From NCBI GenBank assembly GCA_003517915.1, contig DOZQ01000170.1, positions 2,986 to 8,402 on the forward strand: a stretch of 5,417 bases of DNA. The letters run 5' to 3'. A program made the position numbers and the translations under genes. The notes under the pieces were generated by a model. That model saw only the letters and a program-made list of their open reading frames with translations. It was not told where the DNA came from and made no database searches. This DNA comes from Oscillospiraceae bacterium (lineage in GTDB: Bacteria; Bacillota; Clostridia; Oscillospirales; Acutalibacteraceae). Of this stretch, positions 1 through 5,186 are shown piece by piece. Numbering within the stretch: position 1 is the first letter of the stretch; the number at the start of each line of letters is the position of its first letter.

Positions 1-936
1 CCACGTTTCCATATCCACAAGAGGTTCGTGAGTATTTTCAATGATGATCCAATCTGAACGCTTCTGATTTTGAAGAGGCATTCCGTCGGCAAGCGACCGC
101 TTAGTCCTGCCCTGTGCCATGTTACCGATGTACATAGGGCTGTCTGTGATCCGCTTTACCATCTGTGATTGCCAAAACGGATTGACTGTGTGGACGGAGG
201 CTTTTTTCTGTTTTTTTTCAACACGCCGCTGATATGGGGAGGGTATGCCTGTTTCATTCAGCCTTCGGGCTATGGCACAACAAGTCATGCCCTCGGCTCT
301 CCACTTGAAAATATCCCTCGCTATATCAGCGACCTCTTCATCGGGAACCAGTTTGCGGCGGTTTTCCTCGGACCGTTTGTATCCGTAGGGGGCATGTCCG
401 CTCACAAACTCACCGTTCTGTTGCCTTGTTTTTACAGTAGATATTACTTTACTTGAAATATCTTTGGCATAGGCTGCGTTAATCAGGTTTTTCATGGCAA
501 CTATAAGGCCCTCGGAATTTGCGTCCGCGGTTTCACTGTCGTAGGAATCGTTTACGCTGATAAAGCGGACGCCCATGAACGGCAGGATTTTGTCAAGGTA
601 TTCGCCCGTCTCAATATAGTTGCGGCCAAAACGAGAGAGGTCTTTCACGACAATGCAGTCGATTTTTCCCGCCTTAATATCCTCCATCAGCCGCGTAAAT
701 CCGGGGCGGTCAAAATTCACCCCTGTCCACCCGTTATCCACATACTTGGATATGACTTTCAACTGCGGGTCTTGACTGACAAACTGCTCAATGAGGTATA
801 CTTGGTTTTCTATGCTGTCACTGTCTTTTTTGCCGCTGTCCTCAACTGATAGCCTCGCATATATTGCGGTTTGGTACACTCTTAATGGAGTGGCTTCTTG
901 GACAGTTGCGGCATTTTTTCGGCTGATTCGCGCCAT
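1..936 (-). CDS. Large serine recombinase, N-terminal 312 residues (partial at left edge)
   Basis: Site-specific DNA recombinase of the large serine family (TnpX/TndX/Ccr type), which cuts and rejoins attachment sites through a phosphoserine-DNA link. The frame is open for 312 codons from ATG at 936 to the window edge, so the C-terminal part is missing only because of the cut. The resolvase catalytic domain covers about residues 22-170. The nucleophile is Ser30 in YARLS, and the conserved arginines are R102 and R105 in KDLSRFGRN. The recombinase (DNA-binding) domain begins at about 185, with PYGYK and later NETGIPSPY and MYIGNMAQG. The start is supported by AAGGAGG at 946-952, nine bases upstream. 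It begins one base after the stop of the neighbouring recombinase (TAACATG), which indicates translational coupling. The two proteins are clear paralogues; compare DIKAGKIDCIVVKDLSRFGRN here with DIKAGRIDCVAVKDLSRFGRN there. Family certain; the specific target site is unknown. Confidence 0.95.
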   Translation of the reverse strand, partial: MARISRKNAATVQEATPLRVYQTAIYARLSVEDSGKKDSDSIENQVYLIEQFVSQDPQLKVISKYVDNGWTGVNFDRPGFTRLMEDIKAGKIDCIVVKDLSRFGRNYIETGEYLDKILPFMGVRFISVNDSYDSETADANSEGLIVAMKNLINAAYAKDISSKVISTVKTRQQNGEFVSGHAPYGYKRSEENRRKLVPDEEVADIARDIFKWRAEGMTCCAIARRLNETGIPSPYQRRVEKKQKKASVHTVNPFWQSQMVKRITDSPMYIGNMAQGRTKRSLADGMPLQNQKRSDWIIIENTHEPLVDMETW

Positions 937-937
937 G

Positions 938-2620
938 TTACACCGCCTCCTTTATAAGCTCCGTGTCATCAAGCGGGATAATCTTATCCACGGTATTGAT
1001 AAAGCTGATGGCGGCTTCAAGATTCGCCCGATATTTGAAGCGGATGTTCACGCGGTTCCCCTCGAAAACGTCAATGCCGTCTATCAATGAGACGACGATT
1101 TTTCGGGTAAGCTCAGAAAAATTGCGGTGAGCCTTAAACTGCTCTATCCAGAAGTTCTTTTCACCCTTGCAGGCTAGGAAACTATCTATCTCCGCGCCAA
1201 GAGCAAGCAAGGCCCTTTCCGCCTCGTCCAACTGAGTGTTATAGCGTTCCCGAAGTTCCGTGTATTCCTGTTTATCAATGATACCGCCCTCCAGGCTCTC
1301 GTACAGGGAAACCTTGCGGCTTTTTATACGCTCGATATCCTCTTTTTTGCTGACGATATGCTTGTTGAGCTTCTGGACCTCATCACGTTTTAACGGCAGA
1401 GTATCAATGAAAGTCAGGATGCGCTCAACATCGAGGATATAATCAATATGCGCCTGCAATGACGCGGTAACAGCTTCCGTCAAATTGCTTTCGCTTGCGC
1501 TGTGGGTCTTACACAGCCCTTTTTTGCTGTTACCGCAAACATAATAAAAATACTTCTTACCGCCGCTGGGAACAGTCTTTCGTACCATGCTCTCGTTACA
1601 GTCGGCGCACTTAAGCATACCCGAAAAAAGGTACACGGCGCTCTCGCTCGGAGAGACGCGCATGTCTTTGAGCAACAGGCTATTGGCGAGCTCAAAATCA
1701 TCGCGGCTTATAATCGGCTCATGCCGGTCGAAAGACCTTACCCAATCCTCTTTTGGCTTGTGGTGTATCTTCTTTACCTTGTGATTGGGGGTGCTTGTTT
1801 TGCCCTGCGCCAAGGTTCCGATGTAGGTTTCGTCTTTGAGGATTCGCCCGACAGCCACGGCAGACCACCTTGCCTGAACACCCTGTTTGAAGCTTGTGGA
1901 AAAACGCAAGCCAAGCGACCGTTTGTATTCATATGGAGAGAGAACGCCTAATTCATTCAAGCGGTCGGCAATCCTCTGTTGGCTCATGCCTTCGATTTTC
2001 CATTTAAATATGTCGCGCACGACCTCGGCGGCAAACTCGTCTACGACAAGCCCTTTCTTCTTGTTGTCGCCAATGGTTTTGGTGTAACCATACACAGCGA
2101 ACGCGCCGATGAAATCTCCATTTTTGCGCTTGACCTCAAGCTGGCTTCGGATTTTCACCGAAATATCCCGGCAGTAGGCGTCATTCATAAGGTTTTTGAA
2201 AGGGATGATGATGTTATCGCCATATGACTTTTTCGCGTTGCTGTCGATGGAATCGTTCACGGCGATAAAACGGACGTTCATGAAAGGGAATACGTTTTCA
2301 AGGTATCTCCCGGCCTCGGTGTAGTTCCTGCCAAAGCGGGATAGGTCTTTCACCGCCACACAGTCAATACGCCCCGCTTTAATATCGTCCATCATGGCGA
2401 TAAAAGCAGGGCGCTGAAAGGTCGCGCCGGAAAAGCCGTCATCCACGCGCTCCGACACGATTGTTATATTGGGGACAGTCTTTATGTAATTGGTCACGAG
2501 TTCTCGCTGGTTGGTAATGCTGTCGCTTTCGGCCTTGTCGCCGTCCTCCTTAGACAAACGAAGATAGAGGGCGCATTTCCACGTCCTCTCGTTGCCTTGG
2601 GCTGTTACGCCATTGCTCAT
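938..2620 (-). CDS. Large serine recombinase, complete, 560 residues
   Basis: Complete large serine recombinase, likely an integrase/excisionase of the host element. The catalytic domain is at about 14-165, with nucleophile Ser23 in YLRLS and R95/R98 in KDLSRFGRN. The recombinase domain lies at about 190-320 (NELGVLSPY, TYIGTLAQGK). A zinc ribbon follows with C338, C341, C362 and C370, then a charged coiled-coil stretch at about 415-485 and a C-terminal segment ending near IDVFEGNRVNIRFKY. The length fits the 500-600 residue family norm, and no frameshift is seen. I chose ATG at 2620 because AAGGAG lies nine bases upstream and the resolvase fold begins soon after. An in-frame GTG at 2680, with AGGA six bases upstream, would add 20 mostly hydrophobic residues and cannot be excluded. 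It is the third gene of the minus-strand run, 127 bases after the small 79-residue gene, and it feeds directly into the second recombinase. Its own SD lies in a hairpin (2632-2673). Confidence 0.96.
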   Translation of the reverse strand: MSNGVTAQGNERTWKCALYLRLSKEDGDKAESDSITNQRELVTNYIKTVPNITIVSERVDDGFSGATFQRPAFIAMMDDIKAGRIDCVAVKDLSRFGRNYTEAGRYLENVFPFMNVRFIAVNDSIDSNAKKSYGDNIIIPFKNLMNDAYCRDISVKIRSQLEVKRKNGDFIGAFAVYGYTKTIGDNKKKGLVVDEFAAEVVRDIFKWKIEGMSQQRIADRLNELGVLSPYEYKRSLGLRFSTSFKQGVQARWSAVAVGRILKDETYIGTLAQGKTSTPNHKVKKIHHKPKEDWVRSFDRHEPIISRDDFELANSLLLKDMRVSPSESAVYLFSGMLKCADCNESMVRKTVPSGGKKYFYYVCGNSKKGLCKTHSASESNLTEAVTASLQAHIDYILDVERILTFIDTLPLKRDEVQKLNKHIVSKKEDIERIKSRKVSLYESLEGGIIDKQEYTELRERYNTQLDEAERALLALGAEIDSFLACKGEKNFWIEQFKAHRNFSELTRKIVVSLIDGIDVFEGNRVNIRFKYRANLEAAISFINTVDKIIPLDDTELIKEAV

Positions 2621-2631
2621 TCTATACCGCT

Positions 2632-2673
2632 CCTTATCGTGTATTAGCATTAGCAAACCAATAAACGATAAGG
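2632..2673 (-). promoter_or_regulatory. Inverted repeat covering the recombinase Shine-Dalgarno
   Basis: A perfect 9-bp inverted repeat, CCTTATCGT at 2632-2640 and ACGATAAGG at 2665-2673, has a 24-base loop. After one mismatch, four more pairs (2642-2645 with 2660-2663) could extend the stem. In the minus-strand transcript the 3' arm ends in AAGG, most of the AAGGAG ribosome binding site used by the ATG at 2620. A folded hairpin would therefore mask the start of the recombinase. The hairpin lies inside the frame that starts at GTG 2680, so ribosomes starting there would melt it. The pairing is seen; the regulatory role is inferred. Confidence 0.5.
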
Positions 2674-2747
2674 GCTTCACGCTTAGTCCTGTATAGATGT
2701 TAGCACAAAACTAAGGCGGCGTCCAGACCTTTTTTATTGGCCTGATG

Positions 2748-2987
2748 TCAAAGAGACAAAAGGAAGCTTTCCAGTTTATCTTCGAAGGTGGCGTCGGTAT
2801 CGGCAAAGCTTACCTTGACTACCATCTTCCCGCACTTATAACAGTAGGGATTCCCGATTTGCCGTAAATAATCAGAAAGGCGCTCCCGTTTCGGAAGCGC
2901 CGAATTGACCTTGACATCACGGATATCTATGAGCGAGGCAGGGTCAACCGTGCGTATATCAACTTCACGCATGGAGTTCAGGCTCAT
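2748..2987 (-). CDS. Small conserved element protein, 79 residues (DUF6870-like)
   Basis: Small soluble protein of unknown function with no membrane segment or signal peptide. Its middle and end (IRDVKVN, ERLSDYLRQIGNPYCYKCGK, VKVSFADTDATFEDKLESFL) resemble a family I know from clostridial mobile elements, which I believe is DUF6870; this is from memory and not checked. The single CYKC pair is not enough for a classical zinc finger. I chose ATG at 2987 over the upstream ATG at 3026 because AAGGAGG at 2994-3000 sits six bases before it. The gene overlaps the last 23 bases of the zinc-ribbon gene in another frame, so the two are probably translationally coupled. Its position between a zinc-ribbon protein and the recombinases makes an accessory role in recombination or its control plausible, but nothing in the sequence proves it. 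Confidence 0.85.
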   Translation of the reverse strand: MSLNSMREVDIRTVDPASLIDIRDVKVNSALPKRERLSDYLRQIGNPYCYKCGKMVVKVSFADTDATFEDKLESFLLSL

Positions 2988-3408
2988 TAGCGACCTCCTT
3001 AATGCTATTTGAAGCTGAAAGCCCATCGCCAGCGTTTCCCGCCTGCGCTACCAGCTTTCGCCCATCCCTTTCAGCGCAATACCGGGTTATGCAGTCCACT
3101 ACATTTGCGAGCGGTATCCCGGAATCACTTCCGTCCACGCAGTGCGCCAAGGCCGCGGTAATCTCGGCCTCGGTGTATAGCATGAGGCTACCGTCAGCAT
3201 AAAGGCTGTAATACAGGCCGAGGCAACCTAAATCCATGTCCTCGTCCGGCTCTGCTCCACTTGCGGCAACATCCTCAATCAAAGATGATTTACAATAAGG
3301 GCAAGCCAAGCTCATGTGTTCAGACAGTCTCTCGCCTACTATAAAGCTTCGTTTGCAGGAGTGGCACTCGTACTTGGTGTAAGTATCCTCAAAACGATTG
3401 CGAGCCAT
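2965..3408 (-). CDS. Zinc-ribbon protein, 147 residues, function unknown
   Basis: Protein with an N-terminal zinc-ribbon-like knuckle pair, C15-x2-C18 and C36-x2-C39 (YECHSCKRSF and LACPYCKSSL), followed by an acidic linker (about 49-60). The C-terminal region, around LYYSLYADGSLMLYTEAEI, I cannot assign. More cysteines are at 62, 90, 106 and 111. No membrane segment is seen. The chosen ATG at 3408 has AAAGGGG seven bases upstream; a TTG at 3426 in the same frame would add six residues but has a poorer context. The gene begins the four-gene run that ends with the two recombinases and overlaps the 79-residue gene by 23 bases. A DNA- or protein-binding accessory role (for instance, controlling recombination direction) is inference from context only. 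Confidence 0.85.
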   Translation of the reverse strand: MARNRFEDTYTKYECHSCKRSFIVGERLSEHMSLACPYCKSSLIEDVAASGAEPDEDMDLGCLGLYYSLYADGSLMLYTEAEITAALAHCVDGSDSGIPLANVVDCITRYCAERDGRKLVAQAGNAGDGLSASNSIKEVANEPELHA

Positions 3409-3755
3409 CGAAAAACCCCTTTCCAATACAATAATTGACTTCTAGGAAACAGAAGGATAGGCAGGGAGCGATTGCCCGCTGCCCATAGTTTCCATTCCCC
3501 AAGAAATAGACTGCGGACTTAATATGCGGCTGCTCACCCACAGGAGTGCTAAACCTGAAAAAGCCCGCAGTAACCCCTTGTTAACATTTTTATCCTGTTC
3601 CGTATTGTTCGCCTGTCCCCGGAACCGGGCATAATCCCAAGCCGCCGTTGGTGTTGGCGACATGACGCCGCGGCGCCGCTTTATCTTTAGCGGTGGCCGC
3701 AGCGTCCTCCCCCGTTCTGAGGAAGTTGCCCCTTACAGTGACGTTAGCCGGGCAA
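3409..3755 (-). other. Long structured 5' leader before the zinc-ribbon gene
   Basis: About 350 bases between the promoter-like site and the zinc-ribbon start hold no recognisable gene. Several self-complementary pieces are present. TTGCCC/GGGCAA (3726-3731 with 3750-3755) would form a hairpin at the very 5' end of the transcript. ACTGCGG/CCGCAGT (3510-3516 with 3565-3571) is separated by 48 bases. An unremarkable frame of 73 codons on the minus strand (ATG 3663 to stop 3442) crosses the region but lacks a ribosome binding site. A shorter minus-strand start with an AGGA-like site encodes MLTRGYCGLFQV. A regulatory leader is a reasonable reading, but a decayed gene is also possible. Confidence 0.35.
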
Positions 3756-3792
3756 AAGTACCATTATATAGACTACGGGTTATCGCAATCAA
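3756..3792 (-). promoter_or_regulatory. Candidate sigma-A-type promoter for the zinc-ribbon/recombinase genes
   Basis: On the minus strand, TTGATT (3792-3787) and a perfect TATAAT (3768-3763) are separated by 18 bases, predicting a start near 3756. It points toward the zinc-ribbon, 79-residue and recombinase genes and sits 350 bases ahead of the first. A 6-bp hairpin starting at 3755 would be the first element of the transcript. The match is good, but the distance to the first gene is long, so the assignment is tentative. Confidence 0.5.
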
Positions 3793-3951
3793 GCCGTACC
3801 AATAGGCTTGTTTTGTCTCGGCGCCGCCGCTCGCCCGCTTGTCCGGCGCTTCTTTATCAAGCGCAGGGGCAGGGGTCCTCGCAGCAGCGTCAGCACCGTC
3901 GCTTCAGCTTTTACGCTTCGTAGCCCTGATGTACTTGGGATTATGGATATG
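3793..3951. other. GC-rich stretch without a recognised gene
   Basis: This piece of the 614-base gap between the sigma-like and zinc-ribbon genes is clearly richer in G+C than the right end of the window. Open frames cross it on the plus strand (from GTG 3693 and TTG 3808), but their products are arginine- and serine-rich low-complexity strings. They lack ribosome binding sites and resemble no family I know. I see no tRNA or other RNA gene. It could be a remnant of a gene or part of a non-coding RNA. Confidence 0.4.
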
Positions 3952-3975
3952 ACACGGCGTAAAGCCGGTGTTTTT
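3952..3975 (+). terminator. Terminator-like hairpin on the plus strand
   Basis: ACACGGC (3952-3958) pairs with GCCGGTGT (3964-3971), with one bulged G and a 5-base loop. Five Ts (3971-3975) follow on the plus strand. This is the form of an intrinsic terminator for a plus-strand transcript, yet no convincing plus-strand gene precedes it. The stem is short and bulged. Confidence 0.3.
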
Positions 3976-3979
3976 CAAG

Positions 3980-4019
3980 GTGCAACGAGAACATAGTAAA
4001 CTGTTCTCATACAATGCAC
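3980..4019. repeat. Nested inverted repeat just after the sigma-like gene
   Basis: An inner perfect 7-bp inverted repeat, GAGAACA (3987-3993) and TGTTCTC (4002-4008), is separated by 8 bases. It is enclosed by GTGCA (3980-3984) and TGCAC (4015-4019). It begins three bases beyond the stop codon of the sigma-like gene. It could be a 3' stem-loop of that mRNA (there is no T run in that direction) or a protein-binding site with two-fold symmetry. The spacing does not fit the Gram-positive LexA box. Confidence 0.5.
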
Positions 4020-4022
4020 TTT

Positions 4023-4556
4023 TCAATTCGTTTTGGGGGGGTGTTTTTTATGAGCTGCACAAAATTTTTTAATTTTTTTCTCGGCGGCATTTAAACTCTC
4101 AAGAACAGACTTGTGATTTGAGCCCTCCAGCTTGGCAATTTTGCGCGCCGAAAAGCCAAAGGCATGATACTGTATGTACCGCCGCCGTTGAACCTCGGTG
4201 AGTTTAACAAGAGCAGCGCGAGTAATCTCTTTTCGCTGTGTTCGCGATATTAACATGTTTTGGCCGTCGCCATTGCCTATGAGCGTATCTTCCAGCGATG
4301 GCGTACAACAGAACTTTGTGCCCTCCAACTCAGCCAGTGGAGAGTTCTTTTTGGTCTGAGCGTTTTCGGCTTGCACTTGATCAAGATAATCGCTGTCCGA
4401 CACTTTTTTCAAAGCTAGAAAGTCGGCCTCGGTGCTATCAGGATTTTCCGCGAGGTATTTTTCAAGAGTGACCTCTACGATTCCGTCAGCAAAGCGGTAT
4501 ACTATGCCGGCGCTATACTTGTTCAGCGCGTAGTCGCTTTCCTTATAATTTTTCAT
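4023..4556 (-). CDS. Sigma-70 region-4-like regulator, 177 residues
   Basis: Putative sigma-factor-like transcription regulator of a kind I recall from clostridial conjugative elements. Residues about 115-166 form a sigma region 4 / helix-turn-helix: LVKLTEVQRRRYIQYHAFGF, then SARKIAKLEGSNHKSV as the probable recognition helices, followed by a lysine-rich tail. The N-terminal part (YALNKYSAGIVYRFADGIVE, then ENPDSTEADFLALK) matches my memory of the same family. Regions 2 and 3 of a full sigma factor are not seen, so it may activate or partner RNA polymerase rather than replace its main sigma factor. I chose ATG at 4556, with GGAG six bases upstream; the in-frame TTG at 4568 overlaps the binding site itself. 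No truncation is apparent. The SD is in the 3' arm of a 10-bp hairpin, and a 26-residue leader peptide ends 12 bases upstream, so translation is probably controlled. Its targets are unknown; the recombinase module downstream is an obvious guess. Confidence 0.88.
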   Translation of the reverse strand: MKNYKESDYALNKYSAGIVYRFADGIVEVTLEKYLAENPDSTEADFLALKKVSDSDYLDQVQAENAQTKKNSPLAELEGTKFCCTPSLEDTLIGNGDGQNMLISRTQRKEITRAALVKLTEVQRRRYIQYHAFGFSARKIAKLEGSNHKSVLESLNAAEKKIKKFCAAHKKHPPKTN

Positions 4557-4562
4557 TTTCTT

Positions 4563-4600
4563 CTCCAATCAGTATTTGGTAGGCGCGCAACTGATTGGAG
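4563..4600 (-). promoter_or_regulatory. Hairpin masking the Shine-Dalgarno of the sigma-like gene
   Basis: A perfect 10-bp inverted repeat, CTCCAATCAG (4563-4572) and CTGATTGGAG (4591-4600), has an 18-base loop. In the minus-strand RNA the 3' arm ends in GGAG, the ribosome binding site six bases before the ATG at 4556. The folded form would block initiation. The 5' arm starts within proline codon 17 of the leader peptide, and the leader's stop codon (4571-4569) lies in the 3' arm. A ribosome on the leader would therefore open the structure. Upstream, GTTCC (4621-4625) can pair with either GGAAC at 4637-4641 or GGAAC at 4608-4612, which allows alternative folds. Confidence 0.65.
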
Positions 4601-4649
4601 GCGGCGGGGAACGGCATCCGGTTCCGCCAGCTGTATGGAACCCCCTCAT
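4569..4649 (-). CDS. Proline-rich leader peptide, 26 residues, upstream of the sigma-like gene
   Basis: Short frame starting MRGFHTAGGTGCRS, followed by four consecutive prolines (residues 15-18), and ending CAPTKY. The ribosome binding site is strong: GGAGGGAGG at 4654-4662, just ahead of the ATG at 4649. The last codons and the stop run through the hairpin that masks the sigma-like gene's SD, and the stop lies 12 bases before that gene's ATG. Runs of prolines are known to slow ribosomes and to depend on elongation factor P. A pause at residues 15-18 would place the ribosome over the 5' arm of the hairpin and keep the downstream SD free. The peptide is therefore more likely a cis-acting leader than a functional protein. 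Frame and site are seen; the stalling model is inference, and the small size leaves room for chance. Confidence 0.55.
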   Translation of the reverse strand: MRGFHTAGGTGCRSPPPPISCAPTKY

Positions 4650-4657
4650 ATAACCTC

Positions 4658-4683
4658 CCTCCAGCTTCAAGGCAAGCCGGAGG
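4658..4683 (-). promoter_or_regulatory. Hairpin masking the leader-peptide Shine-Dalgarno
   Basis: AAGCCGGAGG (4674-4683) and CCTCCAGCTT (4658-4667) form a 10-bp stem with a 6-base loop. One G-U wobble pair, in the minus-strand RNA, replaces a Watson-Crick pair. The 3' arm holds the first GGAGG of the leader peptide's ribosome binding site, leaving only the last part outside. This puts a second translational gate in front of the one on the sigma-like gene. Confidence 0.5.
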
Positions 4684-4688
4684 CAAAC

Positions 4689-4727
4689 AAAAACCGGCAA
4701 ATAGCCTTTTAGCTATCGCCGGTTTTT
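4689..4727 (-). terminator. Intrinsic terminator, symmetrical, ahead of the leader peptide
   Basis: AAAAACCGGC (4689-4698) pairs with GCCGGTTTTT (4718-4727). An inner ATAGC/GCTAT stem (4701-4705 with 4712-4716) closes a 6-base loop. The A and T tails make it usable on both strands, but the only fitting transcript is the minus one, where the U run is at 4693-4689. It lies about 20 bases downstream of the predicted start from the promoter-like site at 4752-4782. It would therefore end that transcript early unless it is read through. It may instead close an upstream gene lost from this locus. Confidence 0.8.
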
Positions 4728-4751
4728 CTGTGAGAGGGTTTTCCCCGTGAA

Positions 4752-4782
4752 ATTATAACTTGTAGCTTATTGGAAAAATCAA
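4752..4782 (-). promoter_or_regulatory. Candidate promoter for the sigma-like gene
   Basis: On the minus strand, TTGATT (4782-4777) and TATAAT (4757-4752) are separated by 19 bases, predicting a start near 4745. The -10 box is perfect, but the spacing is longer than ideal. It is the best candidate to feed the terminator, leader peptide and sigma-like gene to its left. Confidence 0.4.
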
Positions 4783-5060
4783 GAGGGGTAAAAAAATAAA
4801 TTTTTGAAATGCAAACCACGAATTTAAAAGGAATTTAAAGATAAGCAGACGTCAAACCCGGTAAATAAGAACGTTTATTTAGATTCGTTTCAGACAGAAG
4901 ACACCCATTATCTATCAACCGATGTTTTTGGCTTAAACAAGGCATTTATGAGGGGTATTGAGTATAATGGCTGAATACGGTTTTTGAGGTCGGAAAATAT
5001 AAGCATAAAATCAAGCTACGGTCAATAGGTTTTTGAGAAATTTTAAAAATAATTTAATAC
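4783..5060. other. AT-rich intergenic region, no gene seen
   Basis: Between the sigma-like gene's promoter region and the insertion sequence I see no gene with a ribosome binding site. Small features are a 7-bp inverted repeat TAAATAA/TTATTTA at 4862-4881 and two copies of GGTTTTTGAG (4979-4988 and 5028-5037). A TATAAT on the plus strand at 4963-4968 has no matching -35. A 32-codon minus-strand frame (about 5006-4908, starting MLIFSDLKNRIQ) has no support and could be the remains of a gene end. Confidence 0.5.
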
Positions 5061-5067
5061 CTTAAAC

Positions 5068-5084
5068 CACCAGCTATGCTGGTG
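5068..5084 (+). repeat. IS200/IS605 left-end hairpin
   Basis: CACCAGC (5068-5074) and GCTGGTG (5078-5084) form a perfect 7-bp stem with a TAT loop, about 100 bases before the transposase start. Hairpins at this place are the recognition structure of Y1 transposases in this family. The cleavage sequence should lie a short distance to the left. Confidence 0.75.
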
Positions 5085-5130
5085 AGAGTTGAACAAGCAG
5101 AAGTGATACAGAAGAAAAAAGCGCCCCATA

Positions 5131-5139
5131 TGGTAAAAT
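5131..5139 (+). promoter_or_regulatory. Possible extended -10 promoter of tnpA
   Basis: TGGTAAAAT matches an extended -10 element (TGn plus five of six TATAAT bases), about 50 bases before the transposase start. No recognisable -35 lies 17 bases upstream. Weak promoters are common for this transposase family. Confidence 0.3.
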
Positions 5140-5186
5140 GATAACGGTGTCGCAAACCGAAATCAAAACCATAGGAGGCGGTCCAA

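Noticed and set aside
169..2227. Several plus-strand frames lying over the two recombinase genes
   Set aside because: They are shadows of the well-supported minus-strand recombinases and show no family features.
98..2691. Twelve-base match CGCTTAGTCCTG at 98-109 and 2680-2691
   Set aside because: A repeat this short is expected by chance in a window of this size, and one copy is inside recombinase coding sequence; not credible as an attachment site.
2682..2747. Possible promoter or terminator between the 79-residue gene and the recombinase
   Set aside because: A TATACA-like box has no -35 at a proper distance, and the possible stems are only 4-5 bp, too weak to call.
3442..3663. Minus-strand frame of 73 codons starting MSPTPTAAWDYARF
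   Set aside because: No ribosome binding site precedes the ATG, the product resembles no family I know, and the region is better read as a leader.
3693..3996. Two overlapping plus-strand frames with arginine/serine-rich products
   Set aside because: GTG/TTG starts without ribosome binding sites, low-complexity products and a GC-rich background suggest chance frames.
3987..4008. GAGAACA/TGTTCTC palindrome as an SOS (LexA) box
   Set aside because: The half-sites and 8-base spacing do not fit the Gram-positive CGAAC-N4-GTTCG pattern.
4979..5037. Direct repeat GGTTTTTGAG, two copies 49 bases apart
   Set aside because: Short, AT-rich and only two copies; no evidence of a CRISPR array, iteron set or attachment site.
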